Below are positions 30,391-40,932 of a stretch of DNA of 64,000 nucleotides, one piece after another (position 1 is the stretch's first letter; every line of letters starts with the position of its first letter). The stretch is from Gracilariopsis chorda (Eukaryota > Rhodophyta > Florideophyceae > Gracilariales > Gracilariaceae): NCBI GenBank assembly GCA_003194525.1, contig NBIV01000260.1:1-64000 (forward strand), read 5' to 3'. Made by a program: the position numbers and the translations under genes. Under the pieces are notes generated by a model. It was not told the origin of the DNA, made no database searches, and saw nothing but the letters and a program-made list of their open reading frames with translations.

Positions 30391-30576
30391 TTAACTTTCT
30401 GTGAGTAGTTGACGTCTACTAGGTTTTTTGTTGCGGTAATGATGTTTTGGGGAGTGTAGAATTGCCCTTGAAATGCCATACTGCTTTTTTATGACCCGAT
30501 ACGGCTCACCAGTGTCCAAAGTGGCAAGTGCCTCTTCAATAACTTGCTCAATGGACTCTTTGGTTGTGCGTGTCAT
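30391..30576 (-). pseudogene. Short psq/HTH-type transposase N-terminus
   Basis: This 61-aa frame begins MTRTTKESIEQVIEEAL and contains GEPYRVIKKQYGISRAILH. It looks like the first helix-turn-helix of pogo/jerky-type transposases (small residues, then YGI-x-R/K-x-T/I-L). It stops after a basic tail. No catalytic part is seen nearby. It may be a fragment or a domesticated DNA-binding remnant. Confidence 0.4.
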
Positions 30577-31194
30577 TGTCTTGTGACGGATTGTAACGGG
30601 AATATCTTTCACTCGGTGGAGTCCGCAATGGCAGTGATGTGCATCCAGTTGCACAGCATCTCATTTGAAATTGCCAGAAAGCCCGCCATTACTGTTTCAA
30701 ATAGTGCTGAGTCCAAAACTGAGATTTGTTTTTAAATTTGTCCACAGGTTATAATAGTTGGCAATTTTAGCTCAAAACTAAAATCTCTTTACCAAATATG
30801 GCGAAATTTTTAATGTTTGATATAAGTTCAGCGTTCAAGTAGTAGTGTCCCGTTCAAATATTGGTGCCCCCCTTTACCGCTAACACTTTATCGTCATGTT
30901 CAGTGCTGGCAAGCGCCCATCAGTCGCCGCACCAATGCAATCGTCCGCCAATCGTCCAAAAATATCGCATTCCCCTTTTCTCCTCCCCCATCGCTGACCA
31001 TCGATTACTACACTTTGCAGCCTCTCGACTCGACCGTCTCGAGTCCCAGCGATAGCTGCATCGATGCAACGGTTAGCAATTGCTAGTCGCCCAACTCTAG
31101 CTCAACCCCTGCGAGCACCGCCACCAGAGCACCCCGCGTCTTCTCCACACCTCTCGCGCATCAAAAACCATTCTGCAAATCGCCCAACGAAACA
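30577..31194. other. Spacer between the retrotransposon nest and the first host gene
   Basis: This AT-richer stretch holds no long frame. From about 30900 it becomes C-rich and non-coding, presumably the upstream region of the gene at 31195. Confidence 0.5.
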
Positions 31195-32421
31195 ATGCCC
31201 CCCCATTCATCCTACTTCATCGCCCCCTTCACTACAGCACTGCCCACTCCCAGCCCGCTCAACAAGTGCACCCACCGCACCACCCCTTCACGCACGCCCC
31301 GCAAACCCGTCCCAATCACAAGCTCTTGGAAAGATCAGGTCTTCCCCGACCAGCCACCAAAAGCACTATTGCGCCATTTGCAAACCTCCACAACCGCAAA
31401 CACAACCGTATCGCTCCACACGGTCACAAAAACCCACCTCCACGCCATAGACACCACTTCAGACCAAGCCTTACCCCTCCCCCTACAATCCGAACAACAG
31501 CGCAATCTACTCCTCGATACTCTCTCTTTAACGCACTTCATAGAGCCTCAAACCCCCGCTCCACCCCGATCAGCCGCCTTGATCACCTCCGTTGTACCCT
31601 CTCCCCTCCGTCAATTTCTCGGTTTGGATGCCGCCACTTGTAATCAACTCGCCCAACTCGTTGTCCGTCGCGGCCGTGTAAATCGTGCAACCGTACTTCG
31701 CGAAACGCTTCGAGCATGCGGCGTCAACTGTCTAGCTACTGTCGTCAGAGAGGCACCAACTCTGGGCCAAGACTTCACTTTGGACGGCGCCTTGTTCCTG
31801 GCATGGGCAGATGATCATAATGATGTCATGCAGCTTGACGTTTCCGCCCCCGTCGCAGTTGCACTTGCCGCACTTTCTAAAGCGCCCTGCTACGTGCGTC
31901 GCGACATCATCCACAAAGCCGCTCATCCAGTCCACTCCATAGAGCAAGTTGAAACCGCAACACACCAATCCGAAGAGCAACCTGAACTCACCCCTTCAGA
32001 AACTCCCGCAATAAACGCATGGGAGTTACTAGCAGACGACGTACTAAACCTAAAACAACCGCAACTCCTCTATCTACTGAGACAGTGCGGCATTTCAGCC
32101 CGCTCCGACCAACCGCGGGAGCAGCTCTTACGCGCCTTGCTTGACGAAATGTGCGAGGTGCAAAGACGAGAACTACTCATCGCTATCGCCGCAGAACGCG
32201 GTCGCTACGACTGGGCCGCACAGCTACAAGCGCAGCGCTCCGACCGTGGACGCCTCTGGAGCGAGATGCGCCGCTTAGAAAAAGAAGGTTGCTACACCGA
32301 CGCGCTCCAACTAGCGGAACGACTACGTCGTCTGGAAGACAATTTACACGACGTTACGCAAGATCCAGGCACATATGACCGCGACCTGGACCGCGACGAG
32401 TGGTATCGCCCCGTTCGTTAA
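31195..32421 (+). CDS. Conserved-looking protein, probably plastid targeted (unknown)
   Basis: A 408-aa single-exon frame. The first ~60 residues are rich in Ser, Thr, Pro and basic residues with few acids and contain Phe near the start (SSYFIAPFTT), like red-algal plastid transit peptides, in which an N-terminal Phe matters. The middle is an Ala/Leu-rich helical domain (about 130-240). Residues about 285-325 (LKQPQLLYLLRQCGISARSDQPREQLLRALLDEM) resemble a SAP-type helix-extended-helix. The C-terminus has two paired-helix repeats (YDWAAQLQAQRSDRGRLWSEM; YTDALQLAERLRRLEDNL) similar to UVR-like motifs, then an acidic end DRDLDRDEWYRPVR. I do not recognise the family. It may be a plastid nucleic-acid-associated protein; that is a guess. 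Confidence 0.7.
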   Translation: MPPHSSYFIAPFTTALPTPSPLNKCTHRTTPSRTPRKPVPITSSWKDQVFPDQPPKALLRHLQTSTTANTTVSLHTVTKTHLHAIDTTSDQALPLPLQSEQQRNLLLDTLSLTHFIEPQTPAPPRSAALITSVVPSPLRQFLGLDAATCNQLAQLVVRRGRVNRATVLRETLRACGVNCLATVVREAPTLGQDFTLDGALFLAWADDHNDVMQLDVSAPVAVALAALSKAPCYVRRDIIHKAAHPVHSIEQVETATHQSEEQPELTPSETPAINAWELLADDVLNLKQPQLLYLLRQCGISARSDQPREQLLRALLDEMCEVQRRELLIAIAAERGRYDWAAQLQAQRSDRGRLWSEMRRLEKEGCYTDALQLAERLRRLEDNLHDVTQDPGTYDRDLDRDEWYRPVR

Positions 32422-32591
32422 ATCGAACGCTCCCCCCCCCTTGAAATATCCGCCACCTGTGCGCCTCTGAAAACGTGGCGCAACTCTGCCGTTTGATTTG
32501 ATTCGGGCATACACACACACGCACGCACAGTGGATAGCGACGGCTGTGCAACACACACGCGCGCCGCATCACCACTCGCGCGTTCGTCGTC

Positions 32592-33389
32592 ATGCCCACG
32601 CTCACGCGTGCGTCCGCAGCAAACCCCCCGACAAAGTCACGCCGTCCTCCGTCGCGCAAACCAGCCACTACAACAACCGCCTCGCACTACGTATGGCAAC
32701 AACTTCCCACACCCTACGCCCATCTAGCATGTTCTCTTCTCCACTCTCTTCCCAACCCACACGCAAGAATCCTCGCCTCGTCCGCGTATGCACGCTTGCG
32801 ACGGCTGTGTGATAGCCGCCGTGAAGCGCTTTTACTATGTCGTCGATTGATACAAGATGACATTCTCACCGGCGTTTCCGCGGATGAACTCTTCGATCAA
32901 AGTCGTGGTGTTGTTCGATTTCAACGCGTTACCCCGGCTGAAATCGCGCTCGCTGCAGCTGCGGCATGTCGCAAACGAGCTTTACGTCGCGATGGAGGAG
33001 CAGCTGCATGGGCGGACCGTCTGCCTTACGATGCTCTGGACACCCGTCTATGCGCGCGAGCGCGCGCTGCAAGTGAAGCTAAACGTCCGCTACCGAGACG
33101 GACGCAGCCACCACCACCAACGACAGCGGCACCGCCATCGCCTCTAGCGGCATATCAAGTTGCCGTCGATGACCGTGCCGTCACGCACAGTCACTCCCGA
33201 CTTTCATTCCGTCGTCAATCTGCACCTCAGCCACCGCCGCAACGACAGACCGCATCCACTCCGCAAGCGGCGGGGCAACGTGTCCGTCGACACACCAGCG
33301 CGGAGAATCGTCGAAATTCACGTCCTCGTTTGGAAAGAGCGCGTCGTTTCTGCTCTCGCTTCCCGCTGCTACGTCGCTGGGCTTTGTAA
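32592..33389 (+). CDS. Hypothetical protein, 265 aa
   Basis: Single-exon frame 170 bp after the previous gene on the same strand. Residues about 35-130 are helical with a mixed composition typical of a real protein (ILASSAYARLRRLCDSRREALLLCRRLIQDD, GVSADELFDQSRGVVRFQ). Both ends are Arg/Pro/Thr-rich. The first part could be a targeting leader. No family recognised. The competing frames on this stretch are shorter and have poorer composition. Confidence 0.5.
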   Translation: MPTLTRASAANPPTKSRRPPSRKPATTTTASHYVWQQLPTPYAHLACSLLHSLPNPHARILASSAYARLRRLCDSRREALLLCRRLIQDDILTGVSADELFDQSRGVVRFQRVTPAEIALAAAAACRKRALRRDGGAAAWADRLPYDALDTRLCARARAASEAKRPLPRRTQPPPPTTAAPPSPLAAYQVAVDDRAVTHSHSRLSFRRQSAPQPPPQRQTASTPQAAGQRVRRHTSAENRRNSRPRLERARRFCSRFPLLRRWAL

Positions 33390-33562
33390 AGCATCCACTT
33401 GCATTCTCCTCGTTGTTCGGTAAGAATCTATAAACACCGTTTGTACAAGCTCAACTTTGGCTGCGCCCCTGCGCTGGCGCATCTTTCTGACTGCACCATT
33501 TTACAGTACAGTGCCACCTCATTGTTTGTAATAAAAAAAAAAGCTATGCTCGAACTGACCAG

Positions 33563-35092
33563 CTATGAATCATCATCACTGTGCGATTCGTCGGACAGTT
33601 CCATCAAAAGTGTCTCGTTCTTCCTCGTCAGCTCTCCAGTGTCTCCAGTGTCTCCAGTGTCTCCAGTGTCTCCAGTGCTACTTTGTGTAGGTTGTGGTTT
33701 GTATAGCGGGCCATATTCACGTGAGCGCTCCTCGCTTGGTGCAATCAGCGATCCATTGTCATCCAGCACAAATCCAAGTCGCCTCAGTGTTTGCACAGCC
33801 GTCACGTACTCCACACGCCGCTTGTTCACCCTTTCAGTGGCAGTTTGAGAGTTTTGGCGACTTCGTTTCAAACGTTTTATTCGATCACGGTCCCTGCGCG
33901 CTTCTTTGTTATCGGCCTTTTCCTCCATCACTACGGACAGCTTGTTCTCCTCTGTGGGCGTTTTTCGTTTGGGTGTAGGACGAAGTACATTGTTCACATC
34001 CATTCGTTTACTGGTGGTGAGTCGTTTGAGCTTGATGCGAGAGTGTTTAACGCACATGCTCATTCGATTTGCATCAAACCAGGATCCACAAGATGCACCA
34101 TCACGCACTATACCCTCACACATTCCAAAATCTCGAGCAACGCCAAGATAAAGCATCTGCGTGTCCTTGCTAACCTTCAAGCACACGCCACTGAGCTTCT
34201 CTTCCGCAGCCATGCGAGGCGGAAGCACTGTGGGTTTTCTCAAAGCGAAGGCTGTACCAGGTACAGCGGTATGCCAACTTTGAAATGCATTTCCAAACAC
34301 GAGCAACAAGACGCTACTAGGTGGAGAATTAGCGCGTTCAAAACGCGGCATGTTATACACACTCCACACAGCGTACATGCCAGCGTTACCGCGCGCCTGT
34401 CTCTTCTTATGTTTGGCAACCAGTACGGCGAATACAATGGCGTCCGAAATTTGTGCAGTTCGCATCTGCTCCGACTTGAGCGGCAACTCGGCAATATCTA
34501 CGCGCGTGTTGCGTTCGAAAAGGGCGTGTAAGGCGTGTTTGGTGTACGGACTATCGCGGAGAGAAAGGTTGCTTAACTGGCGATCCTCGTAAGTGTGTAG
34601 CTGCGTAGCGCTGTGTGCGGGCTGGGTGGCGGTGGCGGAGACGACTTGCATGGCGGTGCGAGAAGATGACGGCTTGCGTTTTACGGGTTTGCGCGCGATG
34701 ATGCGTTGTTGCATGAGCTGCTTCGCAGACGGGGTTTGAATGGGCGGTTGTTGTTGGTGCTCATTGCGCGGCGGTGCGGAGCGGTGGTCGGAGTGCGTGT
34801 GAAGCGAGTGGTGGGCGGCTGCGGCAACGGTGCGTTTGAGGTCGGCGGCGAGCTTGAAAGCGGCTGAAGAGCGGGAGAGACGGTCTGCATTATCGAGCAG
34901 GGCATCCAGGATGGAGCGCTTCGTGCGGGGGGGGGTTCGCTCCGGCGACGGCGGGACGGCGACGGGCGGCGGTGTGCTTGCACGTTGCGGCGAAGCGCAT
35001 CGGTTTGGTGCTGGTTGCGGAGCGTCGAAGACGGCGGCCAGTTCGGCGTCGAGGTCATCTTCTTCACCAGCAGACGAGGATGGGGCGGTCAT
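33563..35092 (-). CDS. MCM10: Mcm10-like DNA replication protein
   Basis: A 509-aa frame. Mcm10 is a chromatin-bound replication initiation factor that helps activate the CMG helicase and binds ssDNA and polymerase alpha through an OB fold and a CCCH zinc finger. Here residues about 180-320 look like the OB fold (IVFAVLVAKHKKR, MYAVWSVYNM, VLLLVFGNAF). They are followed by GVARDFGMCEGIVRDGASCGSW...MCVKH, with zinc ligands C325, C335, C347 and H350. The N-terminus is acidic then Pro/Ser-rich, with ERTPPRTKRS as a possible CDK site. The C-terminus is basic, then carries five TGD repeats encoded by a 9-bp microsatellite and an acidic end. It faces the cupin gene across about 430 bp. The identification rests on the zinc finger and its position after the OB fold. 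Confidence 0.75.
   Translation of the reverse strand: MTAPSSSAGEEDDLDAELAAVFDAPQPAPNRCASPQRASTPPPVAVPPSPERTPPRTKRSILDALLDNADRLSRSSAAFKLAADLKRTVAAAAHHSLHTHSDHRSAPPRNEHQQQPPIQTPSAKQLMQQRIIARKPVKRKPSSSRTAMQVVSATATQPAHSATQLHTYEDRQLSNLSLRDSPYTKHALHALFERNTRVDIAELPLKSEQMRTAQISDAIVFAVLVAKHKKRQARGNAGMYAVWSVYNMPRFERANSPPSSVLLLVFGNAFQSWHTAVPGTAFALRKPTVLPPRMAAEEKLSGVCLKVSKDTQMLYLGVARDFGMCEGIVRDGASCGSWFDANRMSMCVKHSRIKLKRLTTSKRMDVNNVLRPTPKRKTPTEENKLSVVMEEKADNKEARRDRDRIKRLKRSRQNSQTATERVNKRRVEYVTAVQTLRRLGFVLDDNGSLIAPSEERSREYGPLYKPQPTQSSTGDTGDTGDTGDTGELTRKNETLLMELSDESHSDDDS
33633..33677 (+). repeat. 9-bp microsatellite in the Mcm10-like gene
   Basis: Five perfect copies of TCTCCAGTG. On the coding strand they encode (TGD)n near the C-terminus, so length changes add or remove whole codons. 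Confidence 0.85.
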
Positions 35093-35522
35093 GTCGCGGC
35101 GCGCTGGCGCTGGCGGAGCGCGATGCGAACGGACGCAGCCCGCAGGCGCAAGGCGCGGTATCGAAGCTTCGGTACATGGCGAATGGCGAAACGCACAGCA
35201 TTGCGGTTGCGCGCGTGTTTCGCTTCGCGGCGGCGCTTTTGGCGGGAGCGCGCGCCAGAGCGCAGACGCGCATTACAGTACGCGCGCGCGCCGTCAGCGC
35301 TACCGGCTGTGATCCGCAGCGCGTGGCGAGCAGCGCTACTTACCCCCTGCGGGGTAAGTTCGCTGACGCTGAGATATCCACCCCTTGTAGCAGAATTGTA
35401 GCAGAAGCGGTACCGCCTGTAAAAAGCGTCGCCAGCAGCAGCAGCTTCGTCCTCCCTCCCCCCCCCCCACGCCCCGCACCACCTTCGCCGCCATTCTGTT
35501 TGTTTCGCTACGCCGCTTCTCG

Positions 35523-36061
35523 ATGCGCGACACCTCCTCAAAGATGAAGTTTCCTCTTCCAATCGTCACCCTCCTTGCTGGGCTGATGATTGGCTTCTAC
35601 GTTAATCGACTCATCGTCGCTGCTCCAACCGCGTTTGAACATACCGCCGCCCCCATCCACCTTTCCAAGGTCCCGTTTACCTCCGTCTCACACAACCCTG
35701 AAATTAAGAAACAGGTTCTGGCCAGATACTTCCAACTCCCGCATGTAACCCAGGTCGCAAAGGCTTATCTCGACCCCGGCCAGGTTGCCTCTGAAAACTG
35801 GTACGTTTTTACAAAGCGTTCAATATCCAATCCCACGAGGCGCTAACCAACTGTTGTGCGTCTCTCTCCGCCGTGCACAGGCATCAGGACATGGTTGAGA
35901 TGTTCCTGTTCGTGGCTGGAGACGGAGTTCTCAGCCTTGATGGCAAGAATTACTCCGTTTCAGATGGCTCTGTAGCGCTTGTCTTCCCACCCACGAAGCA
36001 TACCATTTTCAACACGGCCGATAAACCGCTCGAGCTTTTCACAATTGCCTCAGTGTCGTGA
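35523..36061 (+). CDS. Membrane-anchored cupin protein (two exons)
   Basis: Exon 1 is 35523-35800 and exon 2 is 35881-36061. The 80-bp intron starts GTACGT, ends GCACAG and has a branch-like GCTAAC near 35842. Joined, they encode 152 aa. Residues about 8-32 (KFPLPIVTLLAGLMIGFYV) form a hydrophobic anchor or signal. The second half is a single cupin barrel: DPGQVASENWHQDMVEMF then GVLSLDG...VFPPTKHTIFN. The first cupin motif has H and E spaced for metal binding, and the second has H. A start at the internal ATG 35544 is also possible. The substrate is unknown, since cupin folds serve many enzymes and binding proteins. It is divergent from the Mcm10-like gene. Confidence 0.75.
35801..35880 (+). 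other. Intron of the cupin gene
   Basis: 80-bp GT-AG intron. Splicing joins ...GAA AAC TG to G CAT CAG GAC and restores the H-x-D-M-x-E cupin motif, which is the evidence for it. Confidence 0.75.
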
Positions 36062-36504
36062 ACAAAAACAACTGTCCCATTGCACCGCTCGTTATTTTAA
36101 CATCTACTCCCCAACAAAATGTCTATGCTCCGCACCTTTCTCTGCCCGTTTGCGTTTGGCCCAAACACAATTTTCATTTGTTCGCAACATCATCCCCCGT
36201 CACCGTCGCGTCGAGCTGCTTATCCTCACCACCAAACAAGTAAACGTCCTTCGTTCTTCGCTTCCCGGGTCGTCGTATGTACCGACAATGGCCACAGTGT
36301 AAGCGTTACAAACCGTACACCTGTTTTTTTTTTTAGCTGTTCATCCTCTGAAACGCTTTGCTGTTTCGCATTTGCAGCACTCTTTTCTCAACCCTGCGAT
36401 CCACCACCGCCGCCACTTTCTCACCCGATCCACTCCCCCTACAGCACGTATGTGAACCATCGACCCAATAATTTGCATCCGTTCGCCGACACCGCCAACA
36501 CCCC

Positions 36505-38664
36505 ATGCAAATCCTTGCTCACAACGGTCCAAACTGGACCCGTGACTCGCTCACAATCTCCGCAACAACCGTCGCAATCGCCGTTCGAGACACCGTAGTC
36601 CTCTACACCCACGATGCAAACTTCTTCGCCCAACTTCGTGCAACCGGTTCCTCAGCCCGAGTCAGCTCCATTTGCTTCTGCTCCGCGCCCTGTCTCACCT
36701 CACTTCTAGCAGTCGCCACATCAGATGGTCACGTGCGAGTTTTTGATGTTGAAGCCCGTCGAATATTCCGCGTTATCGTCGATGGCACCAAACAATCTCG
36801 CAAGGAGTGTAATACCGCAGTGCGTTTCTTGCCCTGTTCGCCGCATCGATTACTTGTCGTTGCGCACCAGCTTTCCGTCTTTGAGCTTGTTCATTCGGTC
36901 TCTCTACTTTTTCATAGACACTTGCCGTTTGTGCATGTGCACTTGGTCGAGGTTATCCCACAGCGATCTGATTTCGTTCTTATAGCGGGGAAAGATAGCT
37001 CGCACTCACATTCTTTACGCGTCATCAATCTCTACAACGAGAGTGATGTTCGAGTCGTACTCACTGGGTTTCCAGTGCACGATGTAGCAATATATCATCA
37101 ACCCATGCAAAACAATCGCTACGTAATGGCCGTAGTTTCCGCCAAACTGTCCTATCCAATGTTCTTTACCTCGTCCGACGGCATCAACTGGGAAAAGAAG
37201 CCGTCCATGAAACCATTCATCCCTGACGACATCCGCACCCTGGAAAGCTACGACAAACAAGCAAAGCCGCTTCGATCCAAGATGCTTCGAACTGCTGCCT
37301 GTTGGGATGCAAACCGAACCTTATTCACCACCGATCCGAGGGGTACAATATTCGCCTGGCGAATTGACCATGATTTAAAGATGCACTTTCTCGCACACCG
37401 TCATTACGCTCATGCCCGTCAAACTTTTACGTTAAAATCCGTGCTTGATCACGGTGTTTACTCTACTTCAATGGACCGTACTCTGGCACAATGGAGACTA
37501 ACACATGTAGCGAAGCCCTTTCTAGCACTGCAATTTCGTACGTTGTGCACTACTGGTCCAGTATCTGAACTAGAGATCTCGCGGATAGACTCATCTACTG
37601 AAGTTCGGTACATCTGTTATGCGTCATCTCCTGGAACCGTTGCATGTGTGAAATGGACACCAGGTGACAAACAGTTCTCAATCGTGGCCGAGGCCTGTCC
37701 ATTTGGACCTGCACAAGGGAAGCGGAAACGGGAGGAGCCAATTTCGTATATAACAACTCCCGATCGGTTACTTGATGAAACGATATCGTTTCGGAAAGGT
37801 TTGCCACCGTGTTTATTTGTATTCGGCCGGAAAGAAGGGAAGCGAGGTACGTTCTCAATCATTGACGGAAAAGTGCAGGTTTGTTCTTTAGAAAACGAAC
37901 GTGGGGCAACGTTAGCCAGCCTGGTACCTTCTGTTATACCCAATCGGAAGAATAAGAAGAATGGTAAGTCCACTAACAAGAGTTTTATGCGGCATGCGAC
38001 GAGTGATACGAGCAATACCAAACAAGACATAGACGAGAGTCTATCATCTGCGCGATCAGTGCTGAACGGTTTTTTGGACGATGAGAATGTGACTGCCGTG
38101 TGTATTGCACCCTTAGTTGGCGAAGGTGTAGAAGAACGACCATGCCTTTTTCTCGGATCAGAAAGAGGGGCTTTGTACTACCTCTCCCAAGGACGGAAGG
38201 TAGATTGTCTTTCTGAGGCCTTAGCAATGTCTACAATCTGTCGGATGGGGTATGAGCCTGTCTCAAAGGTTCTAGCAGTGTCTGACTCTAAAGGCGTTCT
38301 TTTGTCTTTGAAGGTGTCTCAAGATCTTTCCGACCAGACGGCTGCCGCGGAAGCAGTCTTTGATGTTCATGAAGTTTGCCGATACGACTTATCCAGCCTG
38401 GTTCACGTCATGCAGTGGTCAGAGCCGCCAGTGACGAAGAACGCAGACAACCCCCACTCTACGTATCTTTTAACCGCGATGGAAAATGGGAAGACTCTTG
38501 TTTGGTCATCTGATGAAAGTGGGCATCTCAAGATTAGAGCTCAGCTCCGGGAGCACCGCGGCCGAGTGAACAGAGCCGTGTGGCATGAAAACAAGTTCAT
38601 GTTCACAGCTGGTGAAGATGGAACCATTCGCTGTTGGGAGACGGAGAGACTGCCTCATCTTTAG
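36505..38664 (+). CDS. WD40-repeat protein, possibly Gemin5-like
   Basis: A 719-aa frame with WD-type repeats throughout: VATSDGHVRVFDVE (about 72-85), TTDPRGTIFAWRI (about 270-290), YSTSMDRTLAQWRL (about 315-330), LTAMENGKTLVWSSD and MFTAGEDGTIRCWE (C-terminal end). The N-terminus (GPNWTRDSLTISATTVAIAVRD) resembles the start of Gemin5, the snRNA-binding subunit of the SMN complex, in having PNW followed by a first blade. No TPR or C-terminal helical part of Gemin5 is present, so the subfamily is uncertain. A central Lys/Ser-rich insertion (about 490-520) looks disordered. There is no intron. Confidence 0.72.
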   Translation: MQILAHNGPNWTRDSLTISATTVAIAVRDTVVLYTHDANFFAQLRATGSSARVSSICFCSAPCLTSLLAVATSDGHVRVFDVEARRIFRVIVDGTKQSRKECNTAVRFLPCSPHRLLVVAHQLSVFELVHSVSLLFHRHLPFVHVHLVEVIPQRSDFVLIAGKDSSHSHSLRVINLYNESDVRVVLTGFPVHDVAIYHQPMQNNRYVMAVVSAKLSYPMFFTSSDGINWEKKPSMKPFIPDDIRTLESYDKQAKPLRSKMLRTAACWDANRTLFTTDPRGTIFAWRIDHDLKMHFLAHRHYAHARQTFTLKSVLDHGVYSTSMDRTLAQWRLTHVAKPFLALQFRTLCTTGPVSELEISRIDSSTEVRYICYASSPGTVACVKWTPGDKQFSIVAEACPFGPAQGKRKREEPISYITTPDRLLDETISFRKGLPPCLFVFGRKEGKRGTFSIIDGKVQVCSLENERGATLASLVPSVIPNRKNKKNGKSTNKSFMRHATSDTSNTKQDIDESLSSARSVLNGFLDDENVTAVCIAPLVGEGVEERPCLFLGSERGALYYLSQGRKVDCLSEALAMSTICRMGYEPVSKVLAVSDSKGVLLSLKVSQDLSDQTAAAEAVFDVHEVCRYDLSSLVHVMQWSEPPVTKNADNPHSTYLLTAMENGKTLVWSSDESGHLKIRAQLREHRGRVNRAVWHENKFMFTAGEDGTIRCWETERLPHL

Positions 38665-39256
38665 GGATCTTGAAGTGGCCCTTTTAAGTTTAAAATACAT
38701 TTTCAAACTCTCAGAATCAGTTTGAGCACTTTGGACAACTAGCATCGACGTGTGACACTCGGGAGGAGCTGATGTGATTGGGGGTGCCGCTGTGTTTCCA
38801 AATCTGGATGAGGAAGATGGCGGGAACTATGAATTGTCGCGCAGATTTGCGCACGATGGCCAATTCATCCGAACACGGCGTTGAGTGTCCTAGTTCCTTA
38901 GTGCTTGAAGACTCGAGTGTGCTGACACATTTGAGTTTGCTTTAGAAATTCTAATTCGTCGGATAATGCCGAACCGATATACTCGTTCTAGCGGATTCTA
39001 GAAGTGACCGAAACAAATGCCAATTCTCCTAAGCACACATAACATTGAAGCAGCACTATATACTACCCGCTACCTTGCTACATCGGCTTTTACGTTCCCA
39101 CCGGTGTTCTGGTTTCATCACATCTACCCCGAAACCCCATCTGTCTAGAATTATTAAAGAGAGCACTGAAGTCCGTTCCAGGACCCGTTTATCCAACTGG
39201 TGCTGAAAACATTCTTGAAAGCCCATTAATCGTATCACTGTTTATCGTTTTCCAAA
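38665..39256. other. Intergenic stretch, WD40 gene to syntaxin
   Basis: 592 bp with no coding frame of note; the downstream part is the presumed promoter of the syntaxin gene. I see nothing else in it. Confidence 0.5.
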
Positions 39257-40420
39257 ATGACGGACAGACTCGCGGAGCTTATGAAAGGAGTGGAAGTGGA
39301 ACAAGAGGTAAGTGAAAGGACTCCCAAGAGCACCAGCGAAAGACACCTGGGGAATCGTGCTTTCTGACTCTAGAGTTTGCCTGTGCGATTGATGTAGGGT
39401 TCTATGGAAGAAATAGATTTGGAGAAAGGAGGACCAGGTGAAGAAATTGATGAAGAAATGGAGGAAGAACTTGCAAAATTTCGTCGAGAGACCGATGCGA
39501 TATCTCAGGCCATAGACAGAATCAACGAAAACATAGAAAGCGTTGAAACCAAGTACGACATATCTATGGACGAAAGCGCGTCTGATATTGATAAGACTTC
39601 CGCTTCTAACAGTATCTCCAGGCTATTAGAACAAACAGAACGAACTTCGGACGCAATAAGAAAGCGCCTTCGACGAATAGCGCAGGAGAATAAGCTATTC
39701 GCTGGTGAGAACCCCGAACAAGTAGGTGCATTGCGGATACGTGTGAATACGCATCAAGGATTAACCAAGAGGTTCATGGGGGCAATGCAAAACTTCGAAG
39801 AGTCTCAGGAAAGGCACAGAGACCATGTTAGAGGTGCACTGGAAAGACAGTTAAGGAAAATGAATCCAACAGCCACGGACGACGAGATTCAACAAGCTCT
39901 ACGGAGAGGGGAGACCGAATCTGTAGTAGACAACTCTCCTCTTCTTGCGGAATTACCCCCCGATGAACAAACAAGATTGCGAAATGGGCTTGCTGATCTA
40001 CAGTCGAGAAATAATGACATTAAGAAACTCGAGGAAAGCATAATTCACCTTCACCAACTGTTTGTGGATATGCAGATCCTAGTGGAGTCTCAAGGTGAGC
40101 TGCTTAATAATATCGAGTACAACGTCGTGGAAACGAAGGACAAGACAGGGGCTGGTCTCCAAGAGTTAGTTCAAGCTAGGGCGCACCAGAAATCTGCGCA
40201 CAAGAAGAAGTGTTGCTTTATTTCCCTACTTGTCGTGTTACTATTGATAATTCTCACACCAATCTTAGTCAAGTACATCCCTCGGTCGGAACGACTAGAA
40301 GAAGTCGTAGCCAGTATTCCAGGCTTAGGTGGGGTTTCGAATGGGACGACTACTGCATCGCCATCCCCGCAACCTGAAACAGCTACTGCCCGAGCATCCC
40401 GAATTCTCATGACGGACTGA
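39257..40420 (+). CDS. Qa-SNARE (syntaxin), two exons
   Basis: Exon 1 (39257-39307) encodes MTDRLAELMKGVEVEQE. A 90-bp intron (39308-39397, GTAAGT...GATGTAG, branch-like CTGAC near 39366) separates it from exon 2 (39398-40420), giving 357 aa. Residues about 40-180 form the Habc-type helical bundle. The SNARE helix (about 235-300) has the Qa signature LFVDMQILVESQGELLNNIE, with the central-layer Gln in ESQGE. A single membrane segment follows (CCFISLLVVLLLIILTPILV), then a short Ser/Thr-rich lumenal or extracellular tail, which is longer than usual for syntaxins. It is likely a plasma-membrane or secretory-pathway fusion protein of the syntaxin-1 type. Starting at 39404 instead would lose the conserved N-terminal DRLAEL. 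Confidence 0.9.
39308..39397 (+). other. Intron of the syntaxin gene
   Basis: 90-bp GT-AG intron with donor GTAAGTG. Removal joins EQE to GSMEE in frame and supplies the standard syntaxin N-terminus. Confidence 0.85.
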
Positions 40421-40559
40421 TCAGCCACCCAAACACCCCCTAGTAATAATCAACTTATCAAAGCAAGTATGAAGAACAACCGGTTCTGACGAGTAACTCT
40501 GGACAGGGGCTACAAAGTGCAGAAGGTGAAAGCCGAACAAAAGGATGAATGGCATGGTA

Positions 40560-40846
40560 CTAATCACGTTTTGGGCTTGCAGCCCTTTTTCTATCAAGGC
40601 GTTCTTCGATTTCAACTGACTTCTCAGCGTGATCCCTCTTTGCTTTTTCTATGTAGAACATAATTGTCGAGTGATCTTTCGTATATAGCTAAAAGTTATT
40701 CACAGGAGCGTGTAATTCTCAACTCAGAACAAGCTCTGTCTTGTCTGTCTGTCTGTAGACATAGACCAGGATTTGAGTACCTTCAGCGTGATCTCGTTGA
40801 TGTCGGCTGGTGAGAAAGGGGTTCCTACTAGTGAAGCCTTGAACAT
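40560..40846 (-). CDS. Small two-exon gene, 64 aa, unknown
   Basis: Exon 1 (40781-40846) encodes MFKASLVGTPFSPADINEITLK. A 92-bp intron (40689-40780, GTACTC...CTTTTAG) separates it from exon 2 (40560-40688), which encodes LYTKDHSTIMFY and a charged helix (EKAKRDHAEKSVEIEERLDRKR) to a stop. The joined frame reads smoothly across the junction. The start at 40846 is the only in-frame ATG after an upstream TAA, but an upstream spliced exon is possible. I do not recognise it. It is convergent with the syntaxin gene. Confidence 0.4.
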
Positions 40847-40932
40847 GATGTCGTGATTGGGCACACGCCTACATATCCAACGAAACAAAAGAGTACCGAC
40901 CACCACTTGAGCATTCTTCCCACATTATAATA

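Noticed and set aside
33390..33562. Small + strand frame after the 265-aa hypothetical gene
   Set aside because: Overlaps the 3' end of the Mcm10-like gene and contains an A-rich 3' end signal region; no coding character.
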